Shown: positions 32,059 through 43,223 of the stretch, in pieces
How positions within the stretch are numbered: position 1 is the first letter of the stretch
Layout of the letters: the number at the start of each line of letters is the position of its first letter
Source of the DNA: Delphinella strobiligena
Taxonomy: Eukaryota > Ascomycota > Dothideomycetes > Dothideales > Dothioraceae
Direction of reading: 5' to 3'
Length of the DNA: 64,000 nt
NCBI GenBank assembly: GCA_009982845.1
Contig: JAADKB010000010.1
Span: 62,001 to 126,000, forward strand
Notes under the pieces: generated by a model
Told to the model about the DNA's origin: nothing
Databases searched by the model: none
The model's input: only the letters and a program-made list of their open reading frames with translations
Made by a program: the position numbers and the translations under genes

Positions 32059-33741
32059 TCAAGGATGCATGCCCTCATGCGGTTCCATGAAATACCAAGG
32101 CTCTCTGTCCCCATAAACCCTGCCAGGATACTGAAAAGGCACCTCGACAACACCCTTGAAAACATCCAACGAAACCACCTTGCTCCCCGCCGTGGCGAGT
32201 CCATCTTCATGCTTCGCCGTCTTGAGTTTCTCATCAGGTACTCGAATCAGTACTCCACACTCCCAATTACGACAGTTCATCTTCCACGCCTTTTGCTTTG
32301 CGTCCCAGACCACTTTACCCCAGGCGCTTTCAGACAAGTTCGCGCTGCCCATGTACGCCCACGCCACATCTTCTCCGTTCTTGTGTCCTCGAGCGTAGAG
32401 GATTTTGTTGTGGCTTAGGAGGCCCTTGCGGATGGATTGATAGTCGCGGAAACAGTCGCGGGGGAACGCGTTGACTCCCTCCCACCACTTTCGCTGCATG
32501 CAGATGGTACCGCCATTGTTTACGCCTCCTGTGCTGGCCGCTACTGTTTCTAGTGTTGGAAAATAGATACGGAAGTGGTCGCGCACGCTTGGCATTGTCG
32601 ATGCCGGCTGTGCTTTCTTCGTCTTGGGGGCTGGGTTCGTGTCTGTTTCACCTCGAGCTGCAGTGTGGATATAACGTAGTTGATCATCGTTGAGAGAACC
32701 GATTGATGATGCCGTAAAGTCAATCTGAAGATCAGTGTCGGAGGTCAGGCCAAGATTTCTTACTGCTCTATTAAGGCCCATGTAGCCTGTACGTTGCATT
32801 TCTTCGCTATAGTTGGCGCCGCCAGTCGAGTGGACGAAGGCAAGGTGTACAGTGGCACTGAAATCGAACTTGTAGAGACTTTGCCGAACAGTATCATCAA
32901 GACCTTGCTTTTCCAGGAAATAGACCAGCTCCTCACCGAAAGGGGTAAGCTCTTGCTGCGTAGCTTGGTCCTCTGGCAATCGTGGAAGGTCGACGAGAAA
33001 AACCGAGTTTTCCATAACCCCAGTCTCTCCCCAATCATATTTCACCAGGTTCGCTGAAGGGATAGCGACCCTTAGTTTGTGCGGATGAAACAATAACATC
33101 AGCTTCGAGTGCATGCAATTGATCTGGCCTTCCATGGACGGAAAGCATATACGAAGACTCTTTCGCAAATACTCTGTTTCTGATAAGATTTGGTCACGTA
33201 GAGACTGCTCCTTCGCCTGCATGACGAAGATGAGTTTACTTTGGGCCATGTTGATTTTGGACATGATCCATTCGGTGTCCCACTGGAAGGCCGAAAGGAC
33301 CCCAGTCCTTAAGGTGTTCTTTTCGAGAACTTCTTCAATTTTGATGTCGTTTTCTGTGCGAGTGTGGCCAAAGACCCAGGTCTTTTGGATGACGCCATTC
33401 GGATACTTCACCTGGTTTGAAGATGTTGCTGGTGGTGGTATGGTCGTTTGAGAAGATGGCTGTGATGATGATTGTGATGGTGGCTGCGATAATGGCTGAC
33501 TTTGATTAGACAGCGCGTTTGGAAGACCTTTCTTAATTTCTTTTGGAACTTCTGAGCCTGGTGCAGCGTCTCTTATATCCTTCTTGCTGACATCATCCAA
33601 TTTAGTTGCTTTACTTGGTCGGGACAGAGCTGGAGGTGTGATCGACCTGGCTCGCTTTGTGCCAGAGTTTCTTGCTTCAAGTCTGGCCAGTCTTTCCTTC
33701 TCCATGGCAGCACGATCGCCAAGTCCCGGAATGCCTCCCAT
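32059..33741 (-). CDS. TDP1: tyrosyl-DNA phosphodiesterase 1
   Basis: Single exon; the first true ATG is 33741 (MGGIPGLGDRAAMEKERLAR), giving 560 aa. The frame continues 22 codons upstream without an ATG. After a Ser/Pro/Gln-rich linker (residues 30-110), the phospholipase-D fold starts at KTWVFGHTRTENDIKIEEVL. The two HKN-type catalytic motifs are visible: CMHSKLMLLFHPHKLRVAIP with ANLVKYDW nearby, and SHNKILYARG followed by YMGSANLSESAWG. The remaining family blocks, such as LRICFPSMEGQINC and the C-terminal VPFQYPGRVYG, are present. Tdp1 removes stalled topoisomerase-I tyrosyl peptides from DNA 3' ends in the nucleus. An upstream GLGDRAAMEKERLARLEAR segment resembles a ubiquitin-interacting or nuclear leader. 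Nothing suggests inactivation. Confidence 0.95.
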   Translation of the reverse strand: MGGIPGLGDRAAMEKERLARLEARNSGTKRARSITPPALSRPSKATKLDDVSKKDIRDAAPGSEVPKEIKKGLPNALSNQSQPLSQPPSQSSSQPSSQTTIPPPATSSNQVKYPNGVIQKTWVFGHTRTENDIKIEEVLEKNTLRTGVLSAFQWDTEWIMSKINMAQSKLIFVMQAKEQSLRDQILSETEYLRKSLRICFPSMEGQINCMHSKLMLLFHPHKLRVAIPSANLVKYDWGETGVMENSVFLVDLPRLPEDQATQQELTPFGEELVYFLEKQGLDDTVRQSLYKFDFSATVHLAFVHSTGGANYSEEMQRTGYMGLNRAVRNLGLTSDTDLQIDFTASSIGSLNDDQLRYIHTAARGETDTNPAPKTKKAQPASTMPSVRDHFRIYFPTLETVAASTGGVNNGGTICMQRKWWEGVNAFPRDCFRDYQSIRKGLLSHNKILYARGHKNGEDVAWAYMGSANLSESAWGKVVWDAKQKAWKMNCRNWECGVLIRVPDEKLKTAKHEDGLATAGSKVVSLDVFKGVVEVPFQYPGRVYGDREPWYFMEPHEGMHP

Positions 33742-34158
33742 CTTGCTTGAAGGTGTGGGAGCGAGAAACTGATGTCTGTATTGCTGGTAAACAGAGAAAA
33801 TGGACAATGTGAACTACACAGTCCTGCGATCGATATCTCGCCGGAGTGTCTTGATGTTGTTACAAGCACTTGAGAAAACCCAACTCATGCAAAACGCGAG
33901 TGACTTTGTCTTGATGATAATGATCAAGACTGAAGGCAGCCAAGATGGTTCGAGTGGCGTGCATCAACAGAACGCTTAAAGGCAAGGTTGGGAAAGGGAA
34001 GTTCGTGCCGAAGCTAATCCGAAAGAAGCAATTCGGTTACCAAACATTCAAGCAACTTCGGATGGCTGCCTACCAGCTAAGCTTGTCACTAGCCATCGAT
34101 GAATCATAAAGTAGGTGAGGTAGTACAAGTAAGGTAGGTGTACCAAAATTAGACAAAT
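33742..34158. other. intergenic between TDP1 and DUF3632-like gene
   Basis: A gap of 417 bp between divergent genes holds two promoters. A GTAGGTGAGGTA-type direct repeat occurs at about 34110-34140. No gene is seen. Confidence 0.45.
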
Positions 34159-35073
34159 ATGTACAATGACCTGGCCTGCTTCTTTCTAACACATACCATC
34201 TTACCTTACATTTCCCTACAAACATGGCGACATTCGACCTGGACTTTTGCCCAACCTCTAGACGACAACGAGGACAGAAATATCAAGTCCATCGTCGAGT
34301 TCGCCGTCACATCTACGTCTCCGTCAGCGGTGAGGGATGCCGCGCTATCGCTCGACTTTTTGGCATCGTCACAACTCTGTCCTATGCCAAATGGAATTCT
34401 CTACACTGTTTAAGACATCTTCATTTTTGCCGGGTCCATATTTCCCTATAACAGCAGATATCAGGAAGCTTTGGTGCAGTTGTTGTCAGCCTTGCATGAT
34501 CTGCCTCGACGCCCAAACACAAGACAGCCGGCTTGGAACACACTCATAAGCGGAGATCTACCTGGGATGCTCCACGAAGCGTACGAGGGTGCGACTCGTA
34601 ATCACACGGCCCAGCATACATTTCACTAATTTGAGCCTCCAGGTGGTCAAGGTATTGGGATAGGTATTAGAGAGGGTGAGGCACTCGCTATGAAGCGATG
34701 GCGCAATTACAACTCCTTTGAAGCAAGGCTGTTGGCAAAGGATATTTGTAACTGCTCATTACACGGTCTATGGGCCTTTCGAATGGCATTAGAAGATCCC
34801 ACCTACTACTGGGGTCCTGCAGAGCTACTGTTAGACGTTGCAATTGATTGGCTTGAGATTGCAGGCGACAAGCTGTTGACGAGTAATGAGGAGTGGGACC
34901 CATCCAGCCCAGGAGACGACTCATGGAGCGGCTATCCTGGATTTTGTGCTGAGAGATGGAATCTTTGGGCACGTCGTTTAGATGAAGCTAGCGGAAACGT
35001 GGCATTGAATGCGGAGGTCAGAACGCGGGCGGATTGGGCAGCGAGGACGATCGATGCAGCGTATCCGAGATGA
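34159..35073 (+). CDS. DUF3632-like fungal protein of unknown function
   Basis: Exons are 34159-34407, 34465-34588 and 34643-35073, with introns of 57 and 54 nt, giving 267 aa. The spliced order resembles the DUF3632 family: NIKSIVEFAVTSTSPSAVRD, then EALVQLLSALHDLP, then RWRNYNSFEARLLAKDICNC followed by LHGLWAFRMALED. The function of this family is not known. The start is doubtful. The only in-frame ATG is 34159, which gives an unusual hydrophobic leader, whereas the natural-looking start ATG 34224 (context acaaacATGG) is in another frame. That mismatch could be a frameshift, a missed intron or a sequence error, so the 5' end may be degenerate. It is convergent with the next gene. Confidence 0.6.
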
Positions 35074-35344
35074 TTCAACATGCTGTCCATGATCTTCCTG
35101 GTCAGGGCCATTGCAACCATTCTGACAGAATGAATCCGAGTTGGGCTCATGGATTAGTCTACGCTGCACATGTCAGGATTGAGGGTCAAGAAGTGTCGGT
35201 ATCTCTAACAAACATGTTATGGACTCAGTTCTTCAATGATGCCAAAGAACTATATGTACTGCTCAAGCATGAGGCAAATACACGAACTTCTTTGAAAAGC
35301 CCTGTCCCTATCCGCAGTCGCCAACTCCTGTCACACATCCCAAC

Positions 35345-35912
35345 TCATTCGAGAAAGAGGTAGTCAGAATCCTCATCAGCCTGGTCTGCTGAGGTCGTGT
35401 CTGCAAGATTGGCCTGTTCCGTCTGCCTCGCCTCTTCCTTTTGCTTTGCTTCTTCCTTCTGCTTCGCTTCTTTGGCCTCCCTGGCGTTCTTCATGCCTTC
35501 ATCATCTTTTAGGAAAAAATTGATCTCCCAAGAGATCTTGCAGAGCAGGTGTCGCAAAGCTTCAACTTCCAGGTGACTTCTCACACCCTCCATGAAGACT
35601 TTGGTAAGGTCGCAGCGAATTAATTTGGCGAAGTACTCCTTCGCGTCGGGATCATAACACGTGGCGACTTCGAGCTCGTCCTCCTGATACATGAGTCTTG
35701 CATTGGATTGAACATGTTAGTATACATCGTTGCGGCCGGCACTGGACAGGAAAGATACCTTTGATTTGTTCGCGTAAACCGGAGATATCCCAGACATGAT
35801 GACCGTAAGGCTTGCGCGAAGACACACTTTGATTGTAATCTTTCCAACGTTTGTGCTGAGATGGAAGAGAGAAGACAAAGTGTTGGTCGGCTTGGAGATT
35901 TAAATCCAACAT
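35345..35912 (-). CDS. hypothetical protein with Glu/Lys-rich C-terminal coil, 5' end uncertain
   Basis: Exons are 35912-35743 and 35696-35345, using a 46-nt intron with a TACTAAC branch site (GTGCCG donor, CAAG acceptor); from ATG 35912 this gives 173 aa. The frame is open further upstream to 35999 without an ATG, so another exon may precede it. The N-terminal part reads MLDLNLQADQHFVFSLPSQ, and the middle has YDPDAKEYFAKLIRCDLTKV. The C-terminal third is a charged heptad-like run with KQKEEAKQKEEARQ. I recognise no family, signal peptide or membrane segment. An alternative GTATCT donor at 35754 has better consensus but gives a truncated frame, so splicing is not settled. Confidence 0.5.
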
Positions 35913-36321
35913 GAAGTGAGCGTGAATGGGTAGCGGGATTACGCGCCAGTGTTTGCTACCAAACGGACTGCGAACACCCGAGCAAACAGATATCTTCACT
36001 CAAATAACCCAAGATTATGCATACTCAACATGCGATGACAATGCCCCCGGATCTTGAAGTGTGCTATACCTGCGATACAAAAGCAGCATGGCATGGATAT
36101 TCTCGGTACTGGAGAAGGTAATCTTGGCAAGCTCTTGTGAGAGGGAGATCTCAAGACAAATTTAAAGTAGGCATATATCACAAAGCTGTCGGCCTGGTAC
36201 TGCTACGCCATGGGACAGGTCAAGGTGGAGCAACTATCATGTCGCCGATGTTTCAACTTTCTAATGCAGGTACAAAAGCGGGGCAGGCTGCTCATAACAT
36301 ACGAGCGACCACCTAGATTAT

Positions 36322-37374
36322 CTATTTCATGTTGAATAGGAATCGCTCAGATGCATCTGTGAACATTCTGTCTTTCAATCCTTAGTCTTGTGAGTTGAAG
36401 CTTTCCGAAGCAATCATACATACTTACGATTTCTGAACATGAAGAAAACATCTGAGAGCACTTCACTCTGGCGATCGACATCCTCCAAAAACGGCTGATC
36501 AAACAGAGACTTGAAAACCAATTGAGACACAAGTCCTGAAAACAGCATTACTGCATGCAGCTTTGGTCGAGCCAACGGTAACGCTGAGATTGTGAAGAAG
36601 GTTGTTATTATCCAGGCAAACAAAATGTTGGACGGTCTCAAGCAAGCGGGCACGAATTTCAGTATTGCTCAGTGCTCCCTCAAAGATATCCGAGTTGACC
36701 CACTCTTCGCACCATATCTTCAGCTTCTTCTGGATCTGTGATAAGTCCCTGGTGGTGTCTTTTGTTGCCTGCGGCATCCAGTAAGGAGATTCGAGTTGCT
36801 GGAATGACAACTTCTGAGCGGCACGCACTTGCTCTTTCAGTAGCTGATACTCACTGCGTTGCTCAGCTAGATCATGTTCCAGAACGACCGTTTGCTGCTG
36901 AGAAGACTTGACGACGGACCGGTTCTGAGACTTCAGATTTTCCACTGTAGTGGAATATCCTGCCAATTCTGCCAATAAGCGCTTCAGGGTCTCGCTGTCT
37001 TTCTCACTTTCGCTTGCTCGAGATTGCTCGTCGTTGTCAGCTTCTTTGTATCGATTCAAGCTTACGTGAACAGAATTGGCTTCTTGATGGAGTGCAGTGA
37101 CCATTTGTTTGCTTTTAAGGTAGGCTTCTTCCAAGTCGACCATGTCAAGCTTTGCTTCTGTCAGTTGGTCCTTGGCACTCGAAAGCCTTTTCTTGAGCTC
37201 ATCAACCTTATCCTTGTATGCCATTTCCTCGCTGGTGGCATTTGAAAGAGGCTTAGAGTTTTCGATGAGCTTTTCAAGATTCTTCGGGCCTGAGGCGGCT
37301 CTCCTTTGAAGGCTGAACAGTAATTTCCCCAGTCCGGAAAACCAGCTCTCAGATGCTTTGTCAGAAGAAGCCAT
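36322..37374 (-). CDS. hypothetical coiled-coil protein
   Basis: Exons are 37374-36654, 36583-36428 and 36380-36322, with introns of 70 and 47 nt, giving 311 aa. ATG 37374 starts MASSDKASESWFSGLGKLLF; the open frame upstream of it is ignored because it is in probable leader. Residues 35-215 are predominantly charged and heptad-like (KVDELKKRLSSAKDQLTEAK, then EEAYLKSKQMVTALHQEAN), predicting a long coiled coil. The C-terminal part has ILFAW-type hydrophobic sequence only if intron 1 is not removed. With splicing, the frame runs PLARPKLHAVMLFSGLVSQL to FLFNMK. Such coiled-coil plus hydrophobic-end proteins are common and poorly characterised in fungi. The splice choice at exon 1/2 is the weak point. 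Confidence 0.6.
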
Positions 37375-38046
37375 GACGTAAGGATAACTCAAGTCCAGAC
37401 AATGAAGCTTGTATACAGTTAGGAGAGGAAATTGTGGCGAGATCTTGTAAAGATGCTTTGTTGTCCGTTTTGAGGCCGGAGACGTACCAAACAAGAGGCG
37501 TTGTATTATTGAAATCACACAGAGGGGACGGCTCTTATATGACCGCTGTTGTACCAACTGAAGACTCGCCTTAACATGAGACTTGGACGCGACTTTCACA
37601 TAATCCGATCAGACTTTCAGCTTCGTGGCAATCCGTTGGAACATGCCGGACGAATAGTGATCTTTTTCATGATCATTTCTTGCTTTCATCAGTGTCTGAG
37701 ATCAACGAGCGACATGGGTATACCTGAGAAGACTGTCCATGTGAAGCACGATATTTCAAATGACTCACAACATACTGTATCTCATGTCCCACCATCTGAC
37801 AGCAAAAAATAACCAATGATCATAGCGAGCGATGAGAAACAGGTCTCAGATGCGGAGAGCAGGAACCGGCAAGTGACCGACCTTGAAAGCATTTTTCGCT
37901 AATCATGTAGCAGCGACGTCTCATGTCTTCCGAAATGAAAGCTGTGGCCGTGATCTGTAGATATATGAGATGGCCATTTTATCTTTCGAATACAGATCCC
38001 AAATACTTCAAAGCAGAGCACCGCGTTTCTTGGCTGACTGTTCACA
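37375..38046. other. intergenic between coiled-coil gene and Hsp70-like gene
   Basis: A gap of 672 bp between divergent genes holds two promoters. No repeat or RNA gene was recognised, and no convincing heat-shock element triplet was found. Confidence 0.45.
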
Positions 38047-40293
38047 ATGGTGTCAACGAATCATGATGACAAGCTCATTATTGGTGTCGATTTCAGGACG
38101 ACCTTTACGGGTATGAGGGCCTCCCAGAATGACTTCCTTTCCGCTTTAACGAGTCTACAGGCGTGGCTTGGGTAATCTCGGACCGCAAGAATCTTTCGGA
38201 TGTCGCCGTCATCACTGGTTGGCCAGGCAGGGGAAGGCTAGGTACCTACACATGGAAAGCACCTTCTCGAATCGCTTATGCCCAACCCAATTCTTCTGCT
38301 ACCGATCAATGGGGCTTCAAAGTTCTGCCAGGTATGAAATCACACACATGGATGAAACTACTTCTTGACAAGAGCGACATAACTCTTTCCGACGATCCTG
38401 CTCTGGCTCGAAACAGATTAGAGGGAATTCTCTGGCTGCCCGAAGGCAAGACTTCCGTTGAGCTGTGCGCGGACTATCTCTATCATGTCGCAGCCTTCAC
38501 AATGGAAACGCTGGAAAGACGCTTGTCTCAGCGAACGCTCGCTTTGACCCCTCTGGAATTCTGGTTTACCGTGCCAGCAGTATGGAGCGATAGCGCAAAG
38601 GTGGATACCCTGGAGGCGGTGCGAATCGCGGCTCGTCGCGCTGGTATCAGAGCCGGTTCTGAAGTCTTCGTCATTTCAGAGCCCGAGGCCGCTGCCCTTG
38701 CTGTGTTTCAAGAGCTAACACAAGATGGATCCACATTCCATGTAAAGGTATACTTATGTGCATGTTGAATATTGATAGTTTACTGATATGTTCACTAGCC
38801 TGGTGATGGAATCGTTGTCTGTGACTGTGGTGGAGGCACAGTGGTATGTAAGCATGACATACACGTTGGTTTTGGTTGACAATGTGCAGGACATCACAAC
38901 GTACCTGATTGAGAGTCTCGCTCCCGAACTCAGGATGATCGAGCTTCTTGTCGGTAACGGTAGGTTTCCATATCCCAATTTGGAAGGATATGCTGAGCAT
39001 GTGCAGGTGGTAAATGTGGTTCGACATATATCGATCGTCGCTTCATCGAATGGATGACGATCCAGTTCAAGGATGCTTTCAAGTCCTTGCCTTGGGAAAA
39101 AGTAGGGCCTTCCAGTAAATTCATGAACAGCTTCGAAGAACACAAGAGTTCATTCAGCTCGTTAACTAATGCTCATGAGCAATTCGACATACCTCTTGTG
39201 ATGGAAGGCGTGCCCAACTCCATCCATTACGACTCAGCAGATTGCATTGTCAAGCTACTGTCGTAGGTTTTATGATCCGTTGACCAGACTCGAATTAACA
39301 GGATTACAGTAATGATCTCCACGGACTGTTCAAGCCAGTGGTGGATAAAGTAATTGGCCTGCTGCGTTGCCAGATGGAGTCTGCTGTTTCTAACCGTGTG
39401 AGAGATAAGATAAACGTGCGATACTTCAAATGAATTGACTTGAAGTTGAGGCAAACTGACTGACTTTTACAGACCGTCGTCCTTGTCGGCGGCTTCGGGA
39501 ATTCAGCATTTCTCCAAGACGAACTCAATATATGGTGCAAGTCAGAAGGACTCCGCTTGATGTGCCCAGAGCATCCGCAAGCAGCTATTGCCAAAGGCGC
39601 TGCTTTCACTGGACTCAGCAACATCCGGCCACGTGTCCGCCGCTCTCGGCGCCATTATGGCTTTTCACTGGGTATACCATTCAATTACCGAGTTCATCGG
39701 GAGTGCGACTCGTATATCGACGAACGGTCTGGAACGAAATACGCGAGTGGCAATATGTTTTGGGAACTCGCGAAGGTCTGATCAGTCCTCGGCTGCCCGG
39801 ATGACTAGCTGACCACTCCGTTCGTAGGGTTCTGCTGTTGAAGAAAGCACCTTCATCGAGCTGGAGGTTCTCAAAACGCTGACTCCAGGGTCCGATGAGA
39901 TCTTTCAGGTGCGCGTCTATTGCTCTGACAGCGATGAAGCACCACAAATGCAGCACCATGAAGGTAAGCAGGCAGCCCTGAAGCACACCTGGGATGGCGT
40001 ACAACTAAATCCAAGTAGGACTGCATGTTTTGGGAGATGTCGATGTAGATCTGAGCGATGTTGACTATGAGCGATTTCCAACAAAACGAGTATATGGTGT
40101 GCAGATGTATCTGATGAGATACAAGCTTTGCATCCACTTCGGGCAAAAGCGCGGTCTTTTGAGTTTCTCAGCAAGGACTGATGACATGGAGATAGGCTCC
40201 GCTACGATGGACTTTGCCGAAGCAGGTGGTGAGATGAGGCGAGGAAATTCGATCGATCAGAACAAGTTGGACAATACTTGCGCAATTCTGTAA
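38047..40293 (+). CDS. Hsp70-like ATPase (HSPA12 type) with altered phosphate-1 loop
   Basis: Nine exons: 38047-38110, 38161-38747, 38799-38843, 38890-38959, 39007-39262, 39310-39415, 39473-39775, 39828-39963 and 40019-40293. Introns are 46-57 nt, all phases fit, and the product is 613 aa. Actin/Hsp70 ATPase landmarks are: LIIGVDFRTTFTGVAWVISD (phosphate 1), FTVPAVWSD, VISEPEAAALAVF (connect 1), IVVCDCGGGTVDITTYLI (phosphate 2) and TVVLVGGFGNSAFLQ (adenosine site). The usual DFGTT/DxGTT is DFRTT here, so a Gly contacting phosphate has become Arg. The short C-terminal part lacks the classical EEVD end, as in other HSPA12-like fungal proteins. Such proteins are abundant and of unclear role in filamentous fungi. 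Intron 6 could alternatively use the GTGAGA donor at 39398. Confidence 0.87.
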
Positions 40294-40830
40294 GCCCAAG
40301 CGGATGTTAGGAAGGCATGGGATTAGGTTGGGAGGTTGGGACATCTGGTTGGAAGGCAACTGTCAAGTCCTTGATGGGCTTTGGGTTCTCATGGTAATGG
40401 CCATGGGCGCGTGGACTTGCAATGCATGAAGACGGAGATAGTAGGTGGTCATGCAAGAAGTGCCGTCACGTTTTGACATCTGAATGCGTCTGCGAGAGGT
40501 ATCTTTCAGGGGACGGGAAAAGCAAAAGAAAGCTGTGAAGGTTAGGGGTCACACCGTTGAACATGCCGATGGTCCGCATCCCGATATCCCCGGTCGTGCG
40601 TCACCGCAGCATCCGCAAGCTCCCCCAATGATACCGTAGTCTTTCAACAATAAAACACAGGATGCCCACAATATGAGCTCTTGAATGCTCCATGAACTAA
40701 TAAAGACAAAGCATGTTGGAAATGGAGCGCCCGATTGACCCCTCCTTAACGCAGGCGTCAATGGTGTCATTGGCATCCTTACCTATCATCACTCCTTCAG
40801 AACCATCAACCATCAACCATCAACATTAGT
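40294..40830. other. intergenic stretch before the F-box-like pseudogene
   Basis: About 540 bp without a supported gene. It contains a short ACCATCA direct repeat (three copies, 40802-40824). No other structure was seen. Confidence 0.45.
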
Positions 40831-41431
40831 CCTTTCCTGCGTCTCCCTGCCGAACTGCGCAATGAGATATATACCTTACTCCTAACAAATCCCCATATTC
40901 AGCTCTGCGCCAGATACGCACACGAGGGCACGTATCCGATTACATCTTGCCCTTTTTACATTTGACCCCTTCACTCCTACGTACCTGTCGTCATATCTAC
41001 AACGAAACACACACCATGCTCTATGCTGCGAACACATTCGCCGCACATTCTTCATTGCTATCTTCAATGCCGTATCTGATTCATCCCTCGCGCCCGGTGG
41101 TTTCCGGACCTGGCCTGCGGAAGATCAGGAAATGGTACATCAGCGTTCGATTGGACGTGGATCCCAAATTCGATGCCCAAAAAGTGAAAGAGGCATTTTC
41201 GGGTGCTGAGGAGCTCGAGATTGATGTTTATCAACCTAGTTACGGAAGTTGTGATTTTTTCGTGTTAAGACTCTGAGGGCGTCAGGGGCGTGAAGAGGGC
41301 GAGGATAGATTGTAGCACTGGTTGTGAGATCTACGCTAGATGGTTAGAGGGCATCATAATGGAGGACGAGGGAAAGGGGGTTGTGCCTTATGAGGAGCAC
41401 ATTTGGGACCCTTGGACGCAAGGCAGTCGGT
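40831..41431 (+). pseudogene. F-box-like (LRLPAELRNEIY family) gene broken by frameshifts
   Basis: Three overlapping frames read as one family member. The first has FLRLPAELRNEIYTLLLTNP (F-box-like helix) through HEGTYPITSCPF, then hits a stop near 40967. The second resumes as TPSLLRTCRHIYNETHTMLY and YAANTFAAHSS, with LRKIRKWYISVRLD, ending at a TGA near 41275. The third frame continues EGVRGVKRARIDCSTGCEIY to EHIWDPWTQGS. No acceptable introns join them; the shifts fall near T-runs and a CTCTGAG sequence. This is the usual architecture of the large fungal F-box/2EXR-like families, which turn over quickly. It is either a real pseudogene or carries two sequencing errors. Confidence 0.65.
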
Positions 41432-42065
41432 GAAAGTCTCGGTGCATGCTTGGCTGCCTGGTTGGTGGCCAATTCGCAAGGATTCGCTATTTATAGGTCC
41501 TTCGAGTTTGCTGTTTTCTCCATTTACTCTACACTTCGGCAAACTTGCGCGGTGAACAAGGCTCTTCGATGTTCTTGACTAAGGTACATCGACACACTTG
41601 AGAATGGACTAGAAGCACCATCTGTGTCTCACAAGTTTGCTTTATCTATAATATTATTTATTATGTGTTATCTATGTCTTTTTATCCATACCATGCAAAT
41701 CCTCTTTCTATACCTCGCAGTTCTCACGTATGCAAAAATGGAAACTGGCTCAACTTAGTGTCAGACAGCAGAAAACAGCTTGTAATGAGCTTCTACTTGG
41801 TGTATAGCACGCAGTTTCAGTCTGATCATGATATTCGGTCCGTGAAAAGCTCAACGCAGTCATCTCGATGCGTATTAGTATGGCCATCTCACCATCACCT
41901 ACGAATTCACTTCCAATTTCAAATGACAGGTTTCGCCCTTCGCTCACCTTAACTCAACCCTTCTGAAGTTTATCTCTTATCCTCCTTAATCTCTCTCTCT
42001 CTGGTCATTTCTCATAAATCTGCTTTCTCTAACACTTCACTTTTCCATCCCTCTTACATACAAAC
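41432..42065. other. intergenic, with pyrimidine-rich leader before the six-exon gene
   Basis: A gap of 634 bp. The last 120 bases are strongly pyrimidine-rich (CTCTCTCTCTCT at about 41991-42002, then TCTCTAACACTTCACTTTTC), typical of fungal promoters/5' leaders with CT blocks. No gene is seen. Confidence 0.5.
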
Positions 42066-43223
42066 ATGGCGGACATTACTCCAATCTCCTTGATAGACGG
42101 TGGTTCTGCTTGGGATCAGTTTTGTGGATACTTACTGATACAATACAGATGATGAAGACAATCCTCTTACACAGAGGCGTACCGTCATCGAGATAGAGGA
42201 CTCGGATCAGGCAGAAGAGCCTGACGATGCAGACGACTCGGAAGGTGCATCAAGCCAGACAACAACACAAAGGCTTCACTGATATCAAACAGGTAGCATC
42301 TACCAGCGATTCGATGGCGTCAGTCGAACTTTGTTCAGAAGCACACCAGACCCATTCCCAGATCCAGACACTCCCGAGTCCAGCGGGCTGGATGACATAC
42401 GCAACATTGCGAGCTTCGCCAGGAATCCATACGTCAATGCTCTGTGGGACGATGACTGGCCCCGACTGGACGAACTGGTAGCTAAGATTCATGAGTCCAA
42501 CACTCTGGGAACCCGTCTCTTTTCCGGTATGACCGAATACACGATCTCCGATACCGAGGTGGTCGTCAAGGATGCGATGAGAGGCCTTGGAGAAATCGCG
42601 AGGAGACTATCCAAGTACAACCTTGGCAAGGGAGACAGAGAGGGTAAGATGCCAACGCTGCGCCTTAGGCATGAAAATATGCTGATGTGATCGCACAGCC
42701 ATTATGTCCAGCGAAAACGAAGAAAATCCAGCGATAAAACTGGCCCTTCGGCACGCCAATCTGTTGACAGCAAATCCAGATCAATACACCGACAAGCTCG
42801 GGCGTAGCAATTGCCATGCCAGATCACTAGACATTAACTCTTGTCATTGGCCGTATCAGAGCCGCTATCATGGAACTTGATATGCTCAAGGAAATCATCG
42901 CCTATCTCCAGACGCAAGCAGTCGAAGCAGAAAACCGCGAACCTCGTGATGATGATTCCGACCATCGTGGAGAGCGTCGCGCCTCACGAAAGAAGAAGAA
43001 GAAGCGCCACTTGAGAAGGGCCGCCAGATCAAGGTTTGACTCGAAAAGATATTTCTGTGATGAACTGAGCTGACGCGCCTCAAGAGACGATGGTACTCCA
43101 ACTAGATCTGGACGGGACTTCAGGACAGTTCCACCAGAAATTGACGGGCTATGCGCACGTACAAGAAGCCTTTTGAGGCATCGGTCCGACCGAGCACCCT
43201 TGAGAGCTCAAACATACAGCTAA
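42066..43223 (+). CDS. hypothetical protein, six exons, acidic start and basic tail
   Basis: Exons are 42066-42099, 42149-42244, 42293-42643, 42699-42803, 42862-43033 and 43085-43223. Introns are 48-58 nt and the phases fit, giving 298 aa. The N-terminus is MADITPISLIDDDEDN and is followed by a strongly acidic run (EIEDSDQAEEPDDADDSEG). The middle contains FDGVSRTLFRSTPDPFPD, then NIASFARNPYVNALW, a segment with helices KIHESNTLGTRLFSGMTEYT and GLGEIARRLSKYNLG. The C-terminal part is basic and Arg/Ser-rich (KKKKKRHLRRAARSR). I recognise no family. The consistent phases over five introns and the leader context make it a real gene rather than chance. The last intron is the least certain; without it the protein stops at 43073. 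A nuclear or nucleic-acid-binding role is only a guess from the basic tail. Confidence 0.65.

Noticed and set aside
35690..35760. Use of the strong GTATCT donor at 35754 in the hypothetical gene
   Set aside because: It gives a short, truncated frame; the weaker GTGCCG donor keeps the long downstream frame open, so it was preferred, with low certainty.
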